Shown here piece after piece: positions 1 through 5,883 of a stretch of 6,119 nt of DNA. Each line of letters begins with the position of its first letter. Position 1 is the stretch's first letter. Source of the stretch: Candidatus Schekmanbacteria bacterium (GTDB lineage: Bacteria > Schekmanbacteria > GWA2-38-11 > J061); contig RFHX01000270.1 of NCBI GenBank assembly GCA_003695725.1, positions 1 to 6,119 of the forward strand, written 5' to 3'. The position numbers were made by a program, and so were the translations under genes. A model generated the notes under the pieces. It was not told where the DNA came from. It saw only the letters and a program-made list of their open reading frames with translations, and searched no databases.

Positions 1-764
1 CTAATATTTTTTATCTTTTGTAAGGCGCTTATGTTTAAAAAAATTTCATGCCTTCTTGAAATTTGAATCAGAAGATTGTCAATCCAAGGAATAAAACAGA
101 TAGTTGAAATTATGCCGCTCAAGATAAAGTTTAGAAATATTTCCTTTTTGTTTTTATTTATTACATTTGTATCTTCTTTTAAAAGGCAAAGGATACATAG
201 ATAAATGAATTGGGAGATGCCTATATAAGCAACAAAATAATGGCCATAGAAAGATAATGTCAGTACTGCGGTATAAAGAAGCCAATCTTTAAATTTTTCA
301 TACCTTATAGCCCTTAAAAAAAGATAAGAGAGAAGGCAATTAATGAAGATAAAAAAAGAATAAAGGCGGGCATCTCTTGCACATATTATAAATAGCGGTG
401 ATATTGCAAGAAGAAATGATGAAATAATACCTTCCCTTGCGCTGTAAAGCTCTTTTGCAAGAAAGTAGATGGTTATGATTGAAAAAAAGGCAAGAAGAAG
501 CGATGGTATCCTTAAGGTCAATTCATCATTTGCGCCTAATAAATGAGCAGTATGAAGCATAATGTAGTACAAAGGAGGACAGGCTTCTTTTTGCGTAACA
601 AGACGTATCATTTCCCAGAATGATTCTTTAATGTATGTTGTGGTTTGGATTTCATCAATCCAGAAGCTTATTTCAGAGAGTTTATAGGAATAAACCAATA
701 CAGCCACAAAAGCGGTGGAAAATAATAACACAATATCACGCTTGAGCGTTTCTTTATTATTCAT
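1..764 (-). CDS. GT39/PMT-type membrane glycosyltransferase, 5' part (truncated by window edge)
   Basis: The reading frame opens at ATG 764-762 and stays open to the window edge, giving 254 residues without a stop, so the C-terminus is missing. A GGAG at 773-770 lies 5 nt before the ATG. The protein is highly hydrophobic, with probable membrane segments near residues 10-27, 86-104, 112-128, 135-151, 162-195 and 211-229. After the first helix comes WIDEIQT with the Asp37-Glu38 pair, then a PPLYY motif at 63-67, then CARDARLYS at 128-136. This arrangement (acidic pair in the first extracytoplasmic loop, PPLYY, A-R-LYS) is typical of GT39/PMT_2 enzymes that use a polyprenyl-phosphate sugar on the periplasmic side. 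Next to the arn genes it is a candidate for transferring L-Ara4N. However, the motif around the acidic pair differs from ArnT, where it is followed by a RYAE-like stretch, so another sugar or acceptor is possible. It is separated from the upstream genes by 105 nt containing a possible promoter. The family is well supported; the substrate is inferred. Confidence 0.87.
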   Translation of the reverse strand, partial: MNNKETLKRDIVLLFSTAFVAVLVYSYKLSEISFWIDEIQTTTYIKESFWEMIRLVTQKEACPPLYYIMLHTAHLLGANDELTLRIPSLLLAFFSIITIYFLAKELYSAREGIISSFLLAISPLFIICARDARLYSFFIFINCLLSYLFLRAIRYEKFKDWLLYTAVLTLSFYGHYFVAYIGISQFIYLCILCLLKEDTNVINKNKKEIFLNFILSGIISTICFIPWIDNLLIQISRRHEIFLNISALQKIKNI

Positions 765-819
765 TCTAACTCCGCTTTTGGATTATTGATAGAATTTCGG
801 TACCGTCTATTAAATAGGT

Positions 820-828
820 ATTATAACA
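820..828 (-). promoter_or_regulatory. Candidate extended -10 promoter for the downstream glycosyltransferase gene
   Basis: Read on the minus strand, positions 828-820 give TGTTATAAT, a perfect TATAAT preceded by the TGn extension of extended -10 promoters. No good TTGACA-like -35 is present at 17 nt; the hexamer there is TTTTTA, as is tolerated for extended -10 promoters. Transcription would begin near 813, leaving a leader of about 50 nt before ATG 764. The site sits in the only intergenic gap above 20 nt in the window (869-765), and I see no GC-rich hairpin followed by a T run there, so readthrough from the operon is also possible. The surroundings are AT-rich, so a chance match cannot be excluded. 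Confidence 0.45.
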
Positions 829-869
829 GGATAAGAAATTTATAAAAAAGTATTTATTGAAAATAGGGC

Positions 870-1802
870 TTAGTCAATAAGTTGGACTGCAACCTTGCTA
901 CTTCGACCGCAAATCATCCTTTCTTCTATACTGCAAAGAGGAATTTTTCCCTGTTTTTGCAGTAGGAGGGAAGATGCCTCATCTAAAGATATGAATTTTA
1001 TTCCCTCATTTTTAAGATTTGATAAAATTTCAATAAAGATACTTTTCCCCGGTTCAACACCTTCCAATTCAGGATGAATTGTCATTACACTAAAAGAGGA
1101 TTCTCTTATTTTTTCAAGATAATATACCGGCAATTCTTTATCCTTCAAACCATTGAAGCCATAGATTTCGTCCATTGTAGGGAGAGTAGTTGGTATTTCC
1201 AATGTCTTCAACAGCTTTTCTCCTATTTTAATGAAGAAAGGAGTCTTCCCTCGAGTATCGCTATGATATTTAAGATTTAACTTATCCTCTGCTTCAAGAC
1301 TTTTCTCTGTGGCACGCCATCCCGGAGAAGCAGACGATAAGGGCGACTCATCGAGAATTTCCTCATAGAGCTTTTTTGCTTTTATTAATTCTTCTTCTAT
1401 TTCATCTTGACTCATTTCAGACAAGTTTTCATGCCATTTTACATGGTCGTAACCGTGTATGCCGCATTCGTGTCCTTCTTTTCTTATTAGTTTTAAGATT
1501 TCCTTATTTTCGAGAGAAATTATTGGCGCTTTTAAAAGGAAGCCATAGGAAAGAGTTTTTAGTGGAAATCTCTTTATACGGCGCGTCCTGAGAGTCATTT
1601 TGAAAAATTCTTTTCGAAAGATTCTTTTCAATGCTTTCCCTGAATTGTCAGGACCCATTGCAACAAAAAAGGTTCCTTTTATATTGAATTTTGAAAGAAT
1701 TTTCAGGATGGAAGGCACATTTTCTTTAAGACCGAGACTTGTATCGACATCTATTTTTAAAGATAGAGTTGGTGAAGAAAAGAAATTAGAAATTATTTTC
1801 AT
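870..1802 (-). CDS. arnD: ArnD-type 4-deoxy-4-formamido-L-arabinose-phosphoundecaprenol deformylase
   Basis: This is a NodB-type polysaccharide deacetylase-fold protein of 310 residues; E. coli ArnD has 296. ArnD removes the formyl group from undecaprenyl-phosphate Ara4-formyl-N at the membrane before flipping. Visible motifs are KIDVDT at 16-21 (acidic motif 1, Asp18 and Asp20), GIHGYDH at 114-120 (metal-binding His116 and His120), PGWRAT at 160-165, SDTRG at 181-185, TLPTMDE at 206-212 and TIHPELEG at 241-248. Several match recalled E. coli ArnD segments nearly word for word (TLPTWDE, TIHAEVEG). The ArnD-specific C-terminal tail (CGRSSKVAVQLID) is kept too. I place the start at ATG 1802; an in-frame TTG at 1808 would add two residues. 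Neither has a convincing Shine-Dalgarno site. The gene begins inside the end of the decarboxylase gene (17-nt overlap), which suggests translational coupling. The N-terminus is about eight residues longer than in E. coli before IDVDT, with no later start codon to choose. It ends at TAA 872-870. Confidence 0.93.
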   Translation of the reverse strand: MKIISNFFSSPTLSLKIDVDTSLGLKENVPSILKILSKFNIKGTFFVAMGPDNSGKALKRIFRKEFFKMTLRTRRIKRFPLKTLSYGFLLKAPIISLENKEILKLIRKEGHECGIHGYDHVKWHENLSEMSQDEIEEELIKAKKLYEEILDESPLSSASPGWRATEKSLEAEDKLNLKYHSDTRGKTPFFIKIGEKLLKTLEIPTTLPTMDEIYGFNGLKDKELPVYYLEKIRESSFSVMTIHPELEGVEPGKSIFIEILSNLKNEGIKFISLDEASSLLLQKQGKIPLCSIEERMICGRSSKVAVQLID

Positions 1803-2751
1803 TTGCAAAAAACCAGTCTATTGTTTTCTTGAGTCCTTCTTCAAGGGATACCTTTGGAGTGACATTCAATATGGTTTTCATTTTTGTAATATCAGGCACT
1901 CTTCGCCTGATATCTTCGTAGCTGTTGCCATAGACCGATTCTTGAGATACATATTCAATATCTAAATCCACACCGGACAATTTAATCATTAATTCTGCAA
2001 GCTCTTTGATAGTTGTTTCCCTGTCTGTTCCAATATTGAATATTTCACCATTTGCCTTTTCGTTTAATCCTGCCTCAACAGTTGCCTTTATGGCATCATC
2101 GACATAGGTGAAGCATCTTGTCTGCATTCCATCGCCTATTACTGTAAGATTCTTTTTTCTCAATATTTGACCCATAAATATGGTGATTATTCTACCAACA
2201 TCAATTCGGTCGAGGCGTGGACCATAAACATTGAAATATCTTACTATTGTTACAGGAAGCCCCATAGAATGATAGGCAAAGCAAAAATGCTCTCCTGCCG
2301 CTTTCGATGTTGAATAGCACCATCTATCTATTCTCGTTGAGCCCAAAACTCTGTCATCATCTTCTTTAAAGGGGACTTTGGGGTTTCTACCATAGATTTC
2401 AGAGGTTGATGTAAATACAACTTTTTTCCCATATTTGTAAGCAATCCTCAAAACATTTTGAGTGCCATTGATATTTACATTCAAAACATTATATGGATTT
2501 TCTACATAGTGTTCTACTCCAACGACTGCAGCCATATGATATACTAAATCGCATTTTAATATTAATGCATCGAGGAGGTCTTCATTGAAAATGGAGTCCT
2601 TTATATAATGAAAATTTTTATTGTTGAGGTTGTGAGCAACCTTCAAGTCTTTTGCGAGGTCAAGGGCAAACACTTCGTGGCCTTCCTTCAAAAAATAATC
2701 TCCCAAATGTGAACCTAAAAAGCCACCTCCACCTGTAATCAATATTTTCAC
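1786..2751 (-). CDS. UDP-glucuronate decarboxylase, ArnA C-terminal-domain type (SDR family)
   Basis: This is an extended short-chain dehydrogenase of 321 residues. In ArnA, this domain oxidises UDP-glucuronate with NAD+ and decarboxylates it to UDP-4-keto-pentose, the committed step to L-Ara4N. Visible features are the Rossmann TGGGGFLG at 6-13, TSE at 116-118, Tyr146-x3-Lys150, GPRLD at 177-181, the TRCFTYVDD stretch at 211-219 and YEDIRRRVPDI at 278-288. Glu118 and Arg284 align with the catalytic Glu434 and Arg619 of E. coli ArnA, and Thr116 and Ser117 with Thr432 and Ser433. These residues favour a decarboxylase over a plain 4-epimerase. UDP-xylose synthases keep equivalent residues, and parts of the middle (the GRIITIF and GDGMQTR regions) look as much like them as like ArnA, so the assignment rests partly on context. 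It starts with GTG at 2751 behind a strong ribosome site, 17 nt after the formyltransferase gene, and overlaps arnD at its 3' end. It is a separate protein here, whereas in E. coli it is fused behind the formyltransferase. Confidence 0.85.
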   Translation of the reverse strand: MKILITGGGGFLGSHLGDYFLKEGHEVFALDLAKDLKVAHNLNNKNFHYIKDSIFNEDLLDALILKCDLVYHMAAVVGVEHYVENPYNVLNVNINGTQNVLRIAYKYGKKVVFTSTSEIYGRNPKVPFKEDDDRVLGSTRIDRWCYSTSKAAGEHFCFAYHSMGLPVTIVRYFNVYGPRLDRIDVGRIITIFMGQILRKKNLTVIGDGMQTRCFTYVDDAIKATVEAGLNEKANGEIFNIGTDRETTIKELAELMIKLSGVDLDIEYVSQESVYGNSYEDIRRRVPDITKMKTILNVTPKVSLEEGLKKTIDWFFANENNF

Positions 2752-2758
2752 TTCTAAT

Positions 2759-2764
2759 CTCCTT
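2759..2764 (-). promoter_or_regulatory. Strong ribosome binding site that fixes the GTG start of the decarboxylase
   Basis: On the minus strand AAGGAG lies within AGGAAGGAGAT and is separated by 7 nt from GTG 2751-2749. It is the best Shine-Dalgarno match in the window. It fills most of the 17-nt gap after the formyltransferase stop, showing that the two ArnA-like halves are translated as separate proteins rather than as a fusion broken by a recent mutation. Confidence 0.8.
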
Positions 2765-2768
2765 CCTG

Positions 2769-3710
2769 TTATTTTAATTCGAGTCCTTCATATTTTTTGA
2801 ATTTTTTGAAAAGTCTTGCCTCTTTAAGAGTTTTCACATTTTCAAGTTGAACCTCTTTTAAGAGTAGATATCCATTGCCTGTTTTTACTAACATTCCTCT
2901 TTTTGGAAAAACTTTGACGATTGTTCCTGCTTTTAAATCATTTAATCTATTTTTTCTCTTTGATATTTGTGCCTTCCAAACATAGAGTTTTTCTCCATTT
3001 AGATAAGTAAAGGCACCGGGATAGGGATGTGTTACTGCTCGAATCAGATTGTAGATTGATTCTTTAGAGTTGTCCCATTCAATTTTTCCATCTTCAGGGT
3101 TTCTTCCTCCATAGTAGCTTGCCTTTTTTGTATCTTGTGGGATTCTTTTAATCTTCCCCTCAATAATTTTTGGATAAGTTTTTCGTATGAGTTCGGCAGC
3201 AGTTTTCTCCATTTTTCTAAACAATGTCAATGCAGTATCTTTAAATGAAATTGGAACTCTTTTTTGAGCTACGATATCTCCTGAATCCGCCTTTTTTTCC
3301 ATATAATGTAGTGTAACACCTGTACTTTTCTCTCCATTTATGATTACCCAATTTACAGGGCATCTGCCCCTGTATTCGGGAAGATATGACCCATGGAGAT
3401 TGAATGCTCCATAGGGAGGAATATCAAGGATGGATTGAGGTAGGAGATAGCGGTAATAAAATGAAAAAATGATATCAGGTTTCAGTCTTTTCAGTTTGTT
3501 GAAAAAAACTTTGCTTTTAATTTCCTTACTGCTTGGTGTGAATACAGGAATTCCTTTTTGTCGGGCTAACTTTTCGACTGATTTGAACCATATATTTTCA
3601 TCTTTTGAATCTTTATGAGTAAAAATTGCAGCGATATTAGCTTTTTGTTTTAATAGTTCCTTTATACAAATATAGCCAATATTATGATATGCGAATATGA
3701 CAAGTTTCAT
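2769..3710 (-). CDS. UDP-L-Ara4N formyltransferase, ArnA N-terminal-domain type
   Basis: This is a formyltransferase of 313 residues, close to the roughly 300-residue N-terminal domain of E. coli ArnA. That domain transfers a formyl group from N10-formyl-tetrahydrofolate to UDP-L-Ara4N in the cytoplasm. The N-terminus MKLVIFAYHNIG strongly resembles ArnA. The core IFSFYYRYLL (81-90) and GAFNLHGSYLPEYRGR (101-116) carry Asn104 and His106, and ADSGDIVAQ (141-149) carries Asp142. These are the Asn102/His104/Asp140 catalytic set of ArnA. The C-terminal part (from about 205, with RAVTHPYPGAFTYLNG) is the usual OB-like formyltransferase C domain. Methionyl-tRNA formyltransferase is a relative, but the ArnA-type N-terminus and the arn neighbours argue against it. 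ATG 3710 overlaps the arnC stop as ATGA, with an AAAGAG-like site just upstream. The stop is TAA at 2771-2769, with no linker to the decarboxylase. Confidence 0.92.
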   Translation of the reverse strand: MKLVIFAYHNIGYICIKELLKQKANIAAIFTHKDSKDENIWFKSVEKLARQKGIPVFTPSSKEIKSKVFFNKLKRLKPDIIFSFYYRYLLPQSILDIPPYGAFNLHGSYLPEYRGRCPVNWVIINGEKSTGVTLHYMEKKADSGDIVAQKRVPISFKDTALTLFRKMEKTAAELIRKTYPKIIEGKIKRIPQDTKKASYYGGRNPEDGKIEWDNSKESIYNLIRAVTHPYPGAFTYLNGEKLYVWKAQISKRKNRLNDLKAGTIVKVFPKRGMLVKTGNGYLLLKEVQLENVKTLKEARLFKKFKKYEGLELK

Positions 3711-4681
3711 TTTTCTCTTTCCAACCTTTTGCCATTTCCAAAGATATCTGTGTGGGATATTACATAGCGAGGTTTACCTCTTACTTCGTAATAAATTCGC
3801 CCTACATATTCACCAATAAGCCCTATTAAGATTGTTTCTATACCTAAGAAGAGAAAAAGGAGAGAAACAATAATATGAATCATTTTAAATGTTTTGGAGG
3901 CAATGGCAAGAATGGTAATAATCGATGTAGAGACAAAACCAAAGATTGATATTAATATTCCAAGAAGAGTAATCAGCTGAAGAGGAAGGAGGGAGGAGTT
4001 TGTCAATATATCAAAGTTTAGTTTAAGGAGTGTCAGAGCATTATACTTTGAAGCTCCTCTTTCCCTTTCTCTGTGCACAACAGGAATTTCTGTTGGGTTT
4101 TTTGAATACCTGTATGCAAGAGCAGGAATAAAGAAACTTGAAAACTCATTTAGCTCTATGATTCTTCTAACAACATCCTTTCTATATGCTCTTAACATAC
4201 AGCCGTAATCATTGAGTTTTATCCCTGTAATTTTGTTTAAAACTATGTTGCCAAGTTTCGACACGATTTTTCTAAAAATAGGGTCGTGTCTGTTTTTCCT
4301 CCATCCACCAACTGAGTCATATCCTTCTTCAATCTTTTTTATAAACCTTGGGATTTCTTCAGGCGGGTTTTGAAGGTCTGCATCGATTGTTAAAATTATT
4401 TCACCCCGTGCAAGTTCAAAGCCCGCAAAGATTGCTGTATGCTGTCCGTAATTTCTTGCAAAATTGTAGATTCGAACTTCGGGATATAGAGATTTTATTT
4501 TTTTAAGAATTTCCCATGATGAATCAGTGCTTCCATCATTGATAAAAATAATTTCATAGTTTATCGATAAATCTTTTAGAACATTCGTTAGTTCTTTAAC
4601 GAGTTTTTCAAGGTTTTCTTCCTCATTGAAAACAGGGACAACTACGGAAAGATAAATTTTATCTTCTTTATGATTTTTCAT
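3707..4681 (-). CDS. arnC: ArnC-type undecaprenyl-phosphate Ara4-formyl-N transferase (GT2)
   Basis: This is a family 2 glycosyltransferase of 324 residues; E. coli ArnC has 322. It transfers Ara4-formyl-N from UDP to undecaprenyl phosphate on the cytoplasmic face of the inner membrane. The GT-A domain opens with VVVPVFNEEENL (13-24), then INDGSTDSS (47-55). RNYGQHTAIFAGF (76-88) and the metal-binding DADLQNPPEEIPR (100-112) are almost identical to ArnC, as is DYGCMLRAYR (158-167). Two membrane helices follow at about 233-262 and 268-293, then the EYVGRIYYEVRGKPRY segment (291-306) seen in the ArnC/DPM-like group. GtrB and other polyprenyl-phosphate transferases share this plan, but the RNYGQH and DYGCMLRAYR wording and the neighbours point to ArnC. 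It starts at ATG 4681, 14 nt after arnB, with only a weak AGG upstream that overlaps the arnB stop, so coupling to arnB translation is likely. Its stop overlaps the next gene by 4 nt. Confidence 0.92.
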   Translation of the reverse strand: MKNHKEDKIYLSVVVPVFNEEENLEKLVKELTNVLKDLSINYEIIFINDGSTDSSWEILKKIKSLYPEVRIYNFARNYGQHTAIFAGFELARGEIILTIDADLQNPPEEIPRFIKKIEEGYDSVGGWRKNRHDPIFRKIVSKLGNIVLNKITGIKLNDYGCMLRAYRKDVVRRIIELNEFSSFFIPALAYRYSKNPTEIPVVHRERERGASKYNALTLLKLNFDILTNSSLLPLQLITLLGILISIFGFVSTSIITILAIASKTFKMIHIIVSLLFLFLGIETILIGLIGEYVGRIYYEVRGKPRYVISHTDIFGNGKRLEREK

Positions 4682-4695
4682 TTTAAAAATTTAAC

Positions 4696-5883
4696 CTATC
4701 TTCTAAATTTTTTTGAAATGTATTTTATTGCATTGCAAACATATTTAATATCAGATTCCTTCATCAAGGGAAAGAGAGGAAGCGATAAAATCCTTTCTCC
4801 AACTTTAGCCGCTGTGGGATAATCAGATTTGCGAAGTCCATATTTTTTCTGATAATAGGGTTGGATGTGAATTGGCTGGAAGTGTATTCCAGTGCCAATA
4901 TTTAATTTTTTCAGCTCTTCAATGAACTGCATCCGCGATATTTTTAGCATTTCGAGGTTTAGTTTTATTATATAAAGATGCCATGCATGGCGGCAGCTGT
5001 AGTTGACAATCTCAGGAAGAGTTACAGTTTCACAGTTTTTTAGTTCTTTTGTATAAATTTCTGCAAGATATTTGCGTCTTGAAATAAATTGGTCAAGTTT
5101 TTTAATTTGATGTATTCCAAGTGCCGCCTGAATATCAAGCATATTGTATTTGAATCCCGGCATATGAAGTTTGTATTCAGCTTTGCCTCCCTGCGAGTAT
5201 CGCTTCCATGCGCTGGAAGTAATGCCGTGAAATCGCAACAAACTGATTTTTTCTCCTATAGATTTTTTTGAGAAAACAACAGCTCCTCCTTCACCTGTTG
5301 TTATATTTTTCAACGGATGAAAACTGAATACTGCAGCATCACTTTTTAATGAACCAATTTTTTTGCCTTTGTATTCCGTGCCTATTGCATGGGCGGCATC
5401 TTCAATTACGAAAATTCCTCTTTTCTTCGCAACTGAAAGAATCATATCCATATCACAGGGCTGACCGGCAAAATGTACCGGCATTATTGCTTTGGTGCGT
5501 TTTGTGATTTTTGACTCGATTTCCTCTTCGCAGATATTCATTGTGCCAAAATTAATATCAACAAATACCGGTTTTGCCCCAGTATGCTCGATGACATTCA
5601 CTGTTGCGGCAAAAGTCATAGGAGTAGTTATTACTTCATCACCTTTTCCAATGCCAAGTGAAAGCAATGAAGTATGAAGGCCTGCGGTGCCTGAATTTAC
5701 AGCAAGACAGTGTTTTGCTCCTGTGTACTCCTTAATTCTTTTTTCAAACTCTATTACCTTAGGTCCTGTGGTAATCCAGCCAGATTTAAGTGAATTGCTT
5801 ACTTCCTTGATTTCTTCCGCATTGATTGTCGGCTTTGAAAGCGGAAGAAAATCCCTGCGTTTTTTAAAAGATACTTTACTCAA
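4696..5883 (-). CDS. arnB: ArnB-type UDP-4-keto-arabinose aminotransferase (PLP, DegT/DnrJ/EryC1 family)
   Basis: This is a PLP-dependent sugar aminotransferase of 395 residues, some ten longer than E. coli ArnB. ArnB moves an amino group from glutamate to UDP-4-keto-arabinose, giving UDP-L-Ara4N. Visible motifs are FLPLSKP (12-18), SGWITTGPK (34-42, identical in ArnB as I recall it), NSGTAGLH (63-70), GKGDEVITTP (79-88), VHFAG (136-140), EDAAHAIGT (161-169, Asp162 contacts the pyridine N) and SFHPLKNITTGEGG (187-200) with Lys192 as the Schiff-base lysine. IGTGIHFQPIHIQPYY and LSLPLFP near the C-terminus also match ArnB. Related PseC and perosamine-synthase enzymes use the same fold; the neighbours decide for ArnB. 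The only plausible start is TTG 5883, since the next in-frame Met is residue 89. TTGA overlaps the upstream stop, and an AAGGAAG lies about 10 nt upstream. The extra basic N-terminus (KKRRD) is a small difference from E. coli. Confidence 0.92.
   Translation of the reverse strand: MSKVSFKKRRDFLPLSKPTINAEEIKEVSNSLKSGWITTGPKVIEFEKRIKEYTGAKHCLAVNSGTAGLHTSLLSLGIGKGDEVITTPMTFAATVNVIEHTGAKPVFVDINFGTMNICEEEIESKITKRTKAIMPVHFAGQPCDMDMILSVAKKRGIFVIEDAAHAIGTEYKGKKIGSLKSDAAVFSFHPLKNITTGEGGAVVFSKKSIGEKISLLRFHGITSSAWKRYSQGGKAEYKLHMPGFKYNMLDIQAALGIHQIKKLDQFISRRKYLAEIYTKELKNCETVTLPEIVNYSCRHAWHLYIIKLNLEMLKISRMQFIEELKKLNIGTGIHFQPIHIQPYYQKKYGLRKSDYPTAAKVGERILSLPLFPLMKESDIKYVCNAIKYISKKFRR

Noticed and set aside
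798-805. Perfect 8-bp palindrome CGGTACCG in the leader of the downstream glycosyltransferase gene
   Set aside because: Too short to call an operator or terminator. It does not extend beyond 8 bp and has no second copy that I noticed.
872-888. AGTC/GACT inverted pair near the arnD stop as a possible terminator
   Set aside because: The stem has only 4 bp, lies largely within the coding end of arnD, and is not followed by a T run in the direction of transcription.
895-1965. Several plus-strand open frames of 60-121 codons opposite arnD and the end of the decarboxylase
   Set aside because: They lie antisense to genes with clear family motifs, have no recognisable domains, and read like low-complexity shadows of the opposite strand.
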